From Daphnia pulex (taxonomy: Eukaryota > Arthropoda > Branchiopoda > Diplostraca > Daphniidae), in contig NC_060024.1 of the NCBI RefSeq assembly GCF_021134715.1, positions 3,038,001 to 3,102,000 on the forward strand: a stretch of 64,000 nucleotides of DNA. The letters are read 5' to 3'. The notes beneath the pieces are model-generated. The model did not search any database. It saw only the letters and a program-made list of their open reading frames with translations, and was not told the origin of the DNA. Of the stretch, positions 43,001-51,282 are shown piece after piece (within the stretch, counting starts at the first letter, position 1; every line of letters begins with the position of its first letter). A program made the position numbers and the translations under genes.

Positions 43001-45934
43001 TTTTAACTAGTGGCTCTCTGCTACTTCGAGAAACATGGGGTTTGCTAAGTTACAAACATTTTAGGGTTTGGAGATCTTTCCAAACGTATTTTAAGGTATA
43101 GGGAACAAAATGTTTAGGGATATGTAAACATTTGTTGGATTTAGCTATACGCAACATTTTAGTTTAGAGACATGCACAATGAATCTATCGGGACAGAAAA
43201 AAGCAAAAAAAAAGGTGCACTTTCTTTCCCTTTCTTTTGCTTTCTTCGATAAAAACAAAGAAAATAAAAGCTACCCCTCTTTTAGTCACCTGTAACTCCC
43301 AACATATATTAAGCGCCTTTAATTCTCTCTTTATTTCTTAAACCCAACACCCACATTTCTCTTAAGTGCTGAGACGACTGTTTATATCCCGTTACACCAA
43401 GGCCTATGAATTTCCTTTGAATTAGCGAGTGTTATGATGTTGAGATTCACCAGGCTAACATTCACGGTGACCAATATGTATGTTAGGCAAAATCACCTAT
43501 GCAATAAGTAACAATGTGTTGCGATAATCAGGGTTTGCAAGCAATAATTTACTATATTTTTTCCTATACATAACGATAGAAAAGCAGCGTAGCGCGGCAT
43601 GAGCTCTCCCGAATTAATGAAAAATTTGCAAATCCCTTTTTCTTCACCTGCAATTAGAGCTAAACCTTTTATTCTCATTACCCTATATCTTGAACTACCT
43701 CGGGTGTTTTATGACAAATAATTTTTGTTTTGTCAAACTATCTATGAAAATTTTATGTTTCAGCTGCAAAATGGGTGAACACATCTGTTTGGCTATAGCT
43801 TAACATTTGTTTAGTATTAGCAAACCCCTCTTATGAGAGAGTTGCTGCCGACTCTACTTTCCTTGCTATGCACCTTTCTATCTTGCACGCGATTACAAGA
43901 GCCTGACAAAAATAGACTCGATGAATAAAAAATGTTTGATTGCTCATTCCTTGATTCATTCTTCTGAAAAGAAAAGATGCGAGAAAGGAAAAGGCACCCA
44001 AACTCTTCCTTTTTATCTCACCACCCACCGCCTCGATGTCCTCCCTCGTACTCCTCCCTCAGATTTGGATTGGATGGATTTACCCAAGATCGAACCTGAG
44101 AACTCTTATTTCCTCAATTACTAACTCAGTGTGCAACTGACTACGTTATGATTCAATGTGACATTTGGAGCGGGGTTAAGAATATACATTTACTAGATAT
44201 AAGAAAAAGGACTTGATATCAATAAACGGAATACTTTTCAATCTCACGTTACTATCGTTTCAACTATTGGTCATGCATATAAGTTCCAATGGCTTTTAAA
44301 TCTTAGTTTACTAATGAACTACACCTTTAACATTTCTTTTACGATGTTGATAGTGACAGGACAATGATATTGCCGTCAATTAGTAAATTTAACGACTAAA
44401 CACAATGTTTTACGCCAAGCCTTCCATCGACCAAAAAAATCTTTCCATAATCCTTTTGCTGTCCTCTCCCTCCCGGTTCCAACTTTCTATCACCCTCTCA
44501 TCTACTTTTAACTGAAAGGATGAAATCCGTTTGCAGATTGACAGGAAGTGAGACAAATCAAACGAAAGACGTAAATGAAAAGCCGATGTTTTCGCATATG
44601 TACAGTACTCTAAAAAAAAATCCGAATGCGATTTATTGTTGAAAAGCCCCCTATCCATATTGCAGGGAACTATGCTGGGCTTTTAGCCCAAATTTGGGTG
44701 GCTAGGAAGAAAGCGAAAGGTGGGAAGAAAGGAAAAGAATTAATTAGCCACTGGCCATGTCTTCCCCCTCCCTTCCCCCCCAAAATATGAATGAAATCAG
44801 ACAGACTTTCTGGATTTTTCATGGCGCGAAAAACTGATTGAACCGACTTAAGCTTATTGTCGATTGTTGAACAAGTGACTTAAGGCGGTTCCTTTGAGTT
44901 TTTCACGGTTTCTGATGGAAGATTTGGAAGATTTTGGTTTTATCGTCACTTGTTCAAAAATTGACAGTGACCCTTAGGCTATTCCTTATTTTTTTCGGAA
45001 AGGGGAAGGGGTTTTTACTTCCCACCTTTTGCTATGTTCCTGAACCCCGAAATTTGTGGTAAAAGGCCAACACAGTTCCCCGCAGTATGGAAAGGGGGCT
45101 TTTTGAAAGAATATTCACTTTTTGGCGTCTTTGAAGAGTTATTTTTCCCCTATTTAGCGAGCGGCAAAGTAACCACTTTTTAATACGCTTCTACAGTGTG
45201 TTTCCAATTTTCTGCATCCATTTTTAGCTGCCCTCCCCTTAAATATAAAAATCTGAAAAAAATTCAGGAAGTAGCCAACTATTATGGCTACTTAAAAAAA
45301 ATTTCAATACCCTCCGTCAAAAACCAAATTTTTGGGAACGCGGCGAAAATCGGCTTTTTACATAAGCTTCCCTCGCGCGTTTCAAAACTTTTGGAAGGTA
45401 CTGTATATTATGTAAGGAATGGGGCAGTGGCTAGCATCCAGTCGGTTTTTTTTATATGGAACGATGTTTGATCCCTCCTCCAGCTACATTCTCAATAATG
45501 AGAAAAATATGGGAAAGTAGCAAATAGCCATTGGCGTGTTTTCGTTCAGAGATAATACTTTATTTTATCTACCTACCAATTAACTATGGGTTGTACCCAA
45601 TATATATAAGTTACCAATAAAAAAAACAGTTCTTACCCTTAGAAAATTAAAAAAATGTTGACGAATCCTAGAGTCCCCCATGAAAACAAAATTTAGCTCC
45701 ACTGGGCTATGTTTATTGTTGATAAAAGGACTTCGGGAAACATGCTCTTCAAATAAAACATCCAGACAGGTTACTGCTCGCTGAAGAGTATATGTTAACA
45801 ACCCGCATGAAATCCGATCTTGTTTTGTGGAAAGTAACACGTGACTATTGGCAAATTTTCTTCCAAGGGTTGTGAAATCCAAGTCTTGTTTACTAAGCAG
45901 GTTATTTATGCAGAGAGTTACTTCACTGGAATTT
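33913..45934 (-). CDS. CASD1/PC-esterase-like SGNH protein, 5'-incomplete
   Basis: Five exons, 45934-45637, 39365-39167, 39062-38852, 34751-34534 and 34094-33913, have GT-AG borders and compatible phases (0, 1, 2, 1). They give 368 aa with no internal stop. Exon 1 carries block I, FVFMGDSRIRQHFFNFL; its serine is the SGNH nucleophile. Exon 3 has VHHMVKYKGADYNQYL and KVIWLNQYPTIDPAH. Exon 4 has the DxxH block KDFIHFGNAALSQATQILF. Exon 5 has one hydrophobic segment (LGLSFSILSSLFLLYNYVY) and ends soon after. CASD1 is a Golgi sialate O-acetyltransferase with many more membrane passes, so this is a short CASD1-like or PC-esterase-like protein. The substrate cannot be read from sequence. The N-terminal exon was not found above 45934. 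Confidence 0.8.
34534..34751 (-). CDS. SGNH gene exon 4 with DxxH block
   Basis: Acceptor TTTTTCAG|T, donor ATTACAA|GTGATG. It encodes VRIWDSSNSLAEEYVRSCAV and CKDFIHFGNAALSQ. D and H of DFIH are the expected catalytic partners of the GDSR serine. An internal 33-base GTGAGT...CAAAG stretch could mimic an intron, but it is in frame and was kept. Confidence 0.8.
34870..35152. mobile_element. TIR element with TA duplication (MITE, 283 bp)
   Basis: TAGAGTGGTTCGAGGTTGCT followed by ATCTTGGAT (34872-34900) is matched in inverse by 35122-35150 with two mismatches, and TA flanks both ends. This fits a Tc1/mariner-type MITE. It sits in the SGNH gene intron upstream of exon 4. The short open frame inside is not a gene. 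Confidence 0.75.
35160..36840. other. Intronic AT-rich DNA, no gene recognised
   Basis: Only short frames without motifs, including minus-strand ones at 36230-36736. It lies within the intron between SGNH exons 3 and 4. Confidence 0.45.
36851..37330 (+). pseudogene. Pogo/jerky-like transposase N-terminal fragment
   Basis: Frames on the plus strand show a helix-turn-helix start (TSTPKRSLLRYVKNVL with GGYKIP). A second frame gives GITATDIQRLANQYATREK, VPLSFSVKQEARRDCLYGFM and RKHRDLSIRKH, ending FNKHKVDSFFNNVEVI. This resembles the DNA-binding half of pogo/Tigger or jerky-type DDE transposases. It is broken by frameshifts, and no DDE core follows. It is opposite in strand to the host gene whose intron it occupies. 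Confidence 0.6.
37852..37917 (+). repeat. tRNA-derived sequence (SINE-like or tRNA relic)
   Basis: The A-box-like GGTGGCACAGCAGATAAATA is followed at normal distance by a perfect T-arm TCGGG TTCGACT CCCGA (B box GGTTCGACTCC). The acceptor and anticodon stems are not convincing, so this is a tRNA-derived repeat rather than a functional tRNA. Confidence 0.5.
38330..38522 (+). repeat. Inverted-repeat family, copy 1
   Basis: GCTGCGATAGGTAAACATGA through ACGTTTGCCTATAGGTAAAC, CTCCTCTTATGAGAGAG and ATGCAATAGTAAATCCTCTA is found nearly unchanged in inverse orientation at 40950-41070. Similarity continues more weakly outward. Confidence 0.8.
38852..39062 (-). CDS. SGNH gene exon 3
   Basis: Acceptor TTTTCCAAG|AT, donor TTGAA|GTAAAT. 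It encodes MEVHHMVKYKGADYNQYLKS and SKVIWLNQYPTIDPAHQ, ending HRYNKDIRNIL, typical of the middle of CASD1-type SGNH domains. Confidence 0.85.
39167..39365 (-). CDS. SGNH gene exon 2
   Basis: Acceptor CTTCAG|CTAATTCC, donor TTAA|GTATGA. It encodes LIPDYDQKTHPAPLPYYIHE, then LLRLRVSFKWRPRIT and RPHWILL. The RLRVSFKWRP block matches the family's post-block-I segment. Confidence 0.8.
39420..40100. other. Intronic AT-rich DNA, no gene recognised
   Basis: Simple AT-rich sequence in the large intron between SGNH exons 1 and 2. Confidence 0.45.
40105..40920. repeat. Dispersed repeat of about 815 bp (fullest copy)
   Basis: Its first half (GGGGAGACCGGGGCTATTTG, then GGCTAAAATGTACAGGGCA) is colinear with 61993-62450. 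Its second half is colinear with 12760-13090. No coding capacity was seen. Confidence 0.75.
40950..41143 (-). repeat. Inverted-repeat family, copy 2
   Basis: Inverse of 38330-38522 (about 95% over the inner 120 bp by eye). The outer part, ATAAAACACCCGAGGTTCAA, matches in inverse the third copy at 43683-43850. Confidence 0.8.
41144..43680. other. Intronic DNA, no gene recognised
   Basis: The 41220-41740 part is more GC-rich and has two GGCGGCCATT words (about 41651 and 41702), which resemble YY1/Pho-type sites, but no coding exon could be supported. A tRNA-like T-arm occurs near 42490 (CTGGTTTGGAATCCCAG) without a matching body. Confidence 0.4.
43683..43850 (+). repeat. Inverted-repeat family, copy 3 (diverged)
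   Basis: Contains CCTCGGGTGTTTTATGACA, TTTCAGCTGC and CCCCTCTTATGAGAGAG in the same order as the other two copies. Confidence 0.65.
44599..45114. mobile_element. Foldback/MITE-like repeat, copy 2 (long arms)
   Basis: Arms of about 90 bp at 44641-44727 and 45018-45114 are inverted copies of each other (AAAAGCCCCCTATCCATATTG and GGTGGGAAG on the left arm). It starts TGTACAGTACTCTAAAAAAA, like the copies at 32036 and 54262. The left arm covers the open frame at 44410-44658, which is not taken as a gene. Confidence 0.75.
45637..45934 (-). CDS. SGNH gene exon with GDSR block I
   Basis: Acceptor TTTATTGCAG|A, donor CTAAGG|GTAAGAAC, phase 0 at its end. It encodes EVTLCINNLLSKQDLDFTTL and FEEHVSRSPF, then FMGDSRIRQHFFNFLR. 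The first base completes a codon from a missing upstream exon. Confidence 0.85.
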
Positions 45935-46411
45935 CTGCAATAAAATTAAACCGTATTCAAATAAAATATGGGAAGATGCCGATGTATAGGAATTTTCAAA
46001 TTGGTTATCTTCTCCGATTTCTTCTATTTAAATTCTTTACAAAGAGCCTTTTTAGAATATTTGTATAGTCATCTTAACATTTCTATCTCGGAAAAGTTGT
46101 AATTATAATTTTTAACACTGAGTCCACCACTCAAAGAGGCCAAAATTGGGGGTTTTGGGGGTTTCCATTTTTTTGAAAAGGGTGACCAAGGCATCGCAGC
46201 CAGTCCCAGTACAAACCATTTTGTGCGAAATTTTACGGACAACCCAATGGTGAAGTTCGCAATGTTCTAGCTAGCATAGTTTTTAAGTTATTAAATAAAA
46301 ACTAAGGGAACCCCCCAGAAATTGTAGCGTTTTTTCTGATTTTTGACATTTTCAGTTTTCGGGCAATTTACAAACACAAGACTTGCTTTTCAGCACAACT
46401 GATCCAGGTAC

Positions 46412-46620
46412 AATCCCATAAGGATTTCTCAAACGAATAATAAGGCCAAGCCTAAACTGTCACAGTGAACCTATCTTCACAATCTCATAGAGATTTCACT
46501 ATTACATTCCCAAAGGGAATATTTCTTGTTATTTTATTGCTACAATGGAACAGACATAAATTATAATTATCCCTGAGGGATTTAGTTTACTAAATTACCG
46601 AAGAAACCTTCGGTAATTTA
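46412..46620. repeat. Cluster of five short perfect hairpins
   Basis: AATCC/GGATT (46412-46426), AATCTC-ATA-GAGATT (46481-46495), ATTCCC-AAA-GGGAAT (46506-46520), ATCCC-TGA-GGGAT (46569-46581) and TAAATTACCGAAG-AAAC-CTTCGGTAATTTA (46591-46620, 13 bp stem). Smaller palindromes (AGGCCAAGCCT, ACTGTCACAGT) lie between. Confidence 0.75.
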
Positions 46621-47099
46621 GGGGCTCTTAACGCAGCACAAGTTACAGTAGTCTGCTGAGAGAGGCCCCCCGAAAGCCTTTATTGGGAATTTTCTCGACC
46701 AATCAGAATCGAGGAAATCCGAAAAACACGATTTAGGGTATATTTAAGGTTTAGTTTTTAACTATAAGGCATGACAAAGTTAGGTATAGAGCTTATTAGA
46801 CGTTCCTGAACCTCAAAAGAAAAACTATGTGATTCTTTTAACCTTTTCGATGCATTTAAAAAGTGAAGTAGCGGCCATTTACTTTTTGACAGCTGTTGTT
46901 TTCTGAGATAGTTCATAATGTGACAGCAGATTGCGCTACTAGGTTTAATGGGAAAATGTAAACACACAAAAATAGAATGACAGTTGCACAATTCTTTGAA
47001 AAGCAATCTATGGTGAGACATGGTAAGAAAACTAAATCATAGTAAAAAGTGGATGAGAGTTAGAAGCTGTTGATCATTAACTAAACAAAACCTAAATCC
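46621..47099. other. No gene recognised
   Basis: No motif in the short frames here; possibly the decayed 5' end of copia-3. Confidence 0.35.
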
Positions 47100-47139
47100 C
47101 GAAGGCACCCAAGGGGCTTCATTTATTATTTTCATAGGT

Positions 47140-47830
47140 GTTCGAAGAATCCTTCAGGAATGTAACACATCAAATTAAATGTGGGCCAGACTCACACAGA
47201 ACCGAGAATCTTTTGGTTTTTATCGATCATTTCTACCAGTATTCACCTGCAGGAAATGACAAAATGATGACATATCTTGCAAAGATTGAAGGAATGGTGG
47301 GCCAATTAAGAGATTAAGGATCTCCAATCCATGACAACCAAGTGGTCCCTAAAGTGGTGATGACACTCTCACCACAATATGCGCATTTTTGAGAATCATG
47401 GGGCTTACCACCTACCACAGAGAAGACTATAGGGCCAACTTGATCTCCAAATTATTACTGTTAGAATCCATGTTAGAACTGAAAACTAATCAAGAAGGAG
47501 CTGTCCGAAACCAAGAACATGATGTTGCTTTGGTAGCAAATTCATGAAATCCTCGAGGACAAGAAAGAAATGCTGGATCATCTAAGATGTGGTGCTCACC
47601 CTGCCGTACGAATAGTCACAACCATGCTGACTGTAGAAATATTTCCAGGCGTAACGAGAATCTACCTGACCATCAGCCATCCAAGAGGATGCGAGTTAAA
47701 TGTACCTACTGCAACTTCAACAATCATGTTCGTTAGGATTGCCGTTCACGACAAAGAAACAAAATAGAAGCACAGGCCAACGCGAAAAAGAAAAGAAAGG
47801 TTCTGTGGCTCATCTGGCAATCAATCAACA
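47140..47830 (+). pseudogene. Copia-3 gag with zinc knuckle
   Basis: Broken frames read FIDHFYQYSPAGNDKMMTYL and AKIEGMVGQLRD, then KTNQEGAVRNQEHDVALVAN, then a knuckle CTYCNFNNHVR*DC (CX2CX4HX4C, one residue replaced by a stop) near 47699-47742. This is the gag core and RNA-binding tail of a copia element. Multiple stops and frameshifts are present. Confidence 0.65.
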
Positions 47831-47919
47831 TAAAAGAAACCCCTAGCAAAAAGAGGTTTAACCTCGAACAAGCTTTTTCTGCATTTGATCTCGCCAGACG
47901 AATTAAAAAGACGACTTAA

Positions 47920-48142
47920 ACGATTGGTTTGCTTATTCCGCCTTAACTGAACATATGACAGAGCATCGCCATTACTTCACTTCTTTTGAGCTTGTCTTCC
48001 ACCAATGGAATTTTAGAGGTGTTGGCAAAGGTCACAAACCATTGGCTGCTAAAGGAAAAGGTTATATCAATATTCAAGTCATGATTGGTGATCACTTTTT
48101 CATTATGGAATTCTTCAAGACGTCCCCTTTGTTCCTGCATTG
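47920..48142 (+). pseudogene. Copia-3 protease remnant
   Basis: YSALTEHMTEHRHYFTSF is in the place of the usual DSGAT.HM motif, so the catalytic Asp is lost. KPLAAKGKGYINIQV and a DVPFVPAL-like end follow. The remnant stops at the TIR element and continues after 48728. Confidence 0.55.
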
Positions 48143-48727
48143 ACTACTCTAATTAAAGACGGGACTCTTCGGCGTTTCTTATGTCGGCCATGTGAATTTT
48201 TTTTTGGGAGAATCAGAATCAGAATTTAAAAATTACCGTAGAATTACCATATGTTCCTATGCCTAACATTTATTTTTAAAGAGATATTTCAATTCCTTTA
48301 CGGAAAATTTGAAATAGGGCAAAACACCGGTGCCATCTAGGAACCAAACCTCCTACGATCTTTGTTAGTTTGAAAGCAGATGCCCAAGCATGCATACCGA
48401 GGGAAAGAGAGACCACTCTCTTATCTCTAGTCCTCTGACATAGCTGCCTAACTATCTTTTACCTTGTAGCGTATATTCTTTAGAGCTTAGGTTAATTGGT
48501 TGCTATATGGCACCGGTGTTTTGTCCTTTTATCCCTACTCCTGTTTTTAAATTTTAAATATATAAATGATTAGTTTATTTCACTAAGATTTATATCCATA
48601 GTTGGAATCAGCGAAAAAAGCTGAATTTAATGATATTTTTTATTAATGTTTTCATGAAAATACCCCACCCGACTAGCTATAACAAGGCATGATAGGTGAA
48701 GAGTCCCGTCCTTAATTAGAGTAGTCC
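48143..48727. mobile_element. TIR element inside copia-3 (MITE-like, 585 bp) with nested inner inverted repeat
   Basis: GACTACTCTAATTAAAGACG followed by GGACTCTTC (48143-48171) is matched in inverse by 48699-48727 with one mismatch. Flanking GTTCCTGCATT and GTTCCTGGCATT look like an imperfect target duplication in the copia protease. An inner pair CAAAACACCGGTGCCAT / ATGGCACCGGTGTTTTG (about 48319-48335 and 48506-48522) bounds a second, nested unit of about 205 bp. No coding capacity. Confidence 0.75.
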
Positions 48728-48936
48728 ATGGTTCCTGGCATTGTATTTAACTTATTCTACATTGGAAAATCAACTAACCATGGAATCATATAGACGCTTT
48801 CAGGAAACAATATGTCAAAATTTACAGTGGTGACAACCTTGATCTGACCGAAACTCGTGCTGAAAAAGATCTCCATCAACTTAACTTCAAACCTCTGTCA
48901 CCAGAAGGATCACATTCCATAGCTGCATGATCAACT

Positions 48937-49545
48937 GTGTCAGGTAAAACTTCAGTCAGTTTTCCTGTTATGTCCCTCGTTGTATGGCATCGTCGTTTCA
49001 AACATGCCCATCATGCAGTCCTAAAGATAATGGAGGCAAAAAATGAATTCATAGGTCTTTGCCTCACAAAAAACTCTGTTGATTCCAAGCCTTGTGAAAG
49101 ATATGTTATGGAAAAAAGTCATAGACAACCATTTCCAAATTTAGGTCATCGCCGAGCAACAAAAATTTGTGAGATTGTTCATTCAGATCTCTGTGGCCTA
49201 ATGGGTGTCCCCTATATTACCCTAAACCTAAAAAGACTTCTGGAAAGCTTTTGTTCACTTTGTACGTTCTTTTCCAAGACGACGCATCGCGTTTTAGGGT
49301 TGTTTACTTTATAAAAATTAAATGTGAAGCCTTCAACCATTTTAAAACCTATGCTGCTCGAATGTTAAATGAAACGAAACGTATATTGTATCTCAATTCT
49401 GCATTTTGATAACGGGGGGATGTAGATGGGGATTTTAACCAGTACCTTTCTACCAACGGTATTCGACACAAAACCTGTGCTCCGTACACACCTGAGCAGA
49501 ACGGTGTTATTGAACGATGCAACAGAACCCTTATGAATCCGCCAT
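48937..49545 (+). pseudogene. Copia-3 GAG-pre-integrase and integrase fragment
   Basis: VVWHRRFKHAHHAVLKIME and PCERYVMEKSHRQPFPN are the pre-integrase zinc-binding region. KICEIVHSDLCGLMGVP starts the catalytic core. After a shift, RHKTCAPYTPEQNGVIERCN carries the conserved E. Copia homology ends near 49545. Confidence 0.8.
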
Positions 49546-49826
49546 GAGTAGTGTCGCGTGGTCAATGATGACGCTATGTAAAACAACTGGTATGTAGTCC
49601 AACCAGACGTATAGCATGACAGTGCCAGCCTTGCCGGGTATGTAAGCGTAGAGCGTCGGACTGATCAGGGCTGTTCCCTGGCTATCCGCGGCTGCTTACA
49701 GTGATTGTACTAGAATGTAGCCCTAGTAATACACCCCCTTATTTAGTACGTTACAGTAGTCTACTTGATTTAAATTGACTTCGTTATCTCTGAGAAGAAG
49801 CAGTAATTATATCTGTCTATATTAAT
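49546..49826. other. No gene recognised
   Basis: Short segment between the copia-3 break and the gypsy-type LTR. Confidence 0.4.
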
Positions 49827-50238
49827 TGTAAGGATCCGTCAACCGCGGCGTCGAAGAGCGTCATTATTTTTAATAGTTGATTTATTTTTTTAAATTTCCT
49901 TTTCTCGGTATTGAACTTTTTCCTCTAGAATGTTCTTTTCTTAGTTTGACTCTTTTTCACCCGCAATTCTAACGAAATCTCTTTCCGCCCCTTTCCTCTG
50001 TCTCTCTTATATTGCCCTTTAGAATTCTACGTAGTAACTTCTTTTCCTTCTAGAATTTTTCTTTCTCTCTTTATATAAGTTGCCATTTTCTCCCGTGCCA
50101 TTTTAAGTATAAAAGGCCGAACTGTCTTTCAATCCATGCGAACCCTTCTACATCTGTCGAGCTGAATACACGGTGAATTCAGAACTGGCAATTGAGTAGT
50201 AAACTATTTACTATGCAGCAGTAAGTAGGGTTATTACA
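49827..50238 (+). repeat. Gypsy-type 5' LTR
   Basis: 412 bp, starting TGTAAGGATCCGTCAACCGC and ending TTACA, so TG...CA. The first 250 bp match 59761-60016 closely. It ends just before the primer site. Confidence 0.9.
50108..50115 (+). promoter_or_regulatory. TATA box in the 5' LTR
   Basis: TATAAAAG about 130 bp before the LTR end, a plausible core promoter for the element. The corresponding part of the 3' LTR is missing. Confidence 0.55.
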
Positions 50239-50241
50239 TAA

Positions 50242-50259
50242 TGGTGTTAGAAGTCGGAT
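50242..50259 (+). other. Primer-binding site (leucine tRNA type)
   Basis: TGGTGTTAGAAGTCGGATTT lies three bases after the LTR. It matches, with one or two differences, the complement of the 3' end of leucine tRNAs (TGGTGTCAGAAGTGGGATT). Confidence 0.65.
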
Positions 50260-50261
50260 TT

Positions 50262-51282
50262 GAATGCAGTAATTTTTATCTTCGCCTTCTCCCTCTCCGC
50301 TGACATTTTTCGACCGGGTTTTGGAAATCGATAAAAGTCATAATGGGCCCAACTGTCTCGATTTTTAATTTGCACCGAAGAGTAAGAGGAATTATTTTGG
50401 AATCTCTTACTTCCTACCACTTACCACAGCCTGCTGGAAATTTGCCCCAAGTATTGAACTTGGCGGTCATTTTCAGATGTGGCTAACGTATTGGGAGCGC
50501 GAGGGACACCCAAAGTGAGCGTAAGAGATTTCTGGGTGGTCCGTGATCCCAAATCACGGGCTTCAAATAGAGATCTCCCAGCCTTTTGGACCGCGTTAGT
50601 AAATACGTACCTCTTCAAGCCTTTCTTTTGAGTATTGATTAGCGGTCAGCTCTCTAGTACAATTTCCGCTTGGGAATGAACCGAAAACGAGAGAACAGGA
50701 AGTGTCCGGTTCTTCTCGTTAGTAGTTTCATTTCTCTATCGTGCGGATTAGAGATTGCCAGCCAGGGTCAATATTTGATAAGAAGGGTAAGATAACGTCT
50801 TTAACAGACCGAGGACCCATGGTCATTAAATTGACTAGCCCATCCTAAAGGAACAACGAATGACTGGTAGCGATGTTGCTAGAAATGAATGCAAGTAACA
50901 AGCCCAATCAAACTGAGTTCCTTCCCGTTTGGTTCAGGTCTCAATTAATTACTCCCAAATCGACTTTTTTATCTGTCGCAGAAGGCAAATGGTTGTACTG
51001 ATGTAATAGAGGTGGGTTATCGAGGCCTTTTGCTACTGAAGTCCCTGTTGCCTCGTTGACAACGTGTAATCACCCAAAACACTATCTTACTTTCTCCAAG
51101 TTTAATAGAGATTAGCTGAACATGATTTGAGTAGAACTCTCACGTTCAGCCGCCTGATAGAGATCGCTCTCAGTGCAATTTAAAACAGATTGGTTAACGA
51201 GGACTATTGGGCCGATAGTTCGAACGGACCAACTCTTTTCCCATTTGAACTAGTGTTATCATTTTTTGAAATTTTTATAATC
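50262..51282 (+). other. Gypsy-type leader, no gene recognised
   Basis: About 1 kb between primer site and gag. No motif is seen in short frames on either strand. Confidence 0.45.

Larger units (their letters stand above)
47100..49545 (+). mobile_element. Copia-3: decayed, 3'-truncated Ty1/copia fragment
   Basis: Plus-strand order is gag remnant, zinc knuckle, protease, GAG-pre-integrase, integrase. It is interrupted by the TIR element at 48143-48727 and cut off inside integrase near 49545. No LTR was identified, and no RT or RNase H part is present. It is in the opposite orientation to copia-1 and copia-2. Confidence 0.75.
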
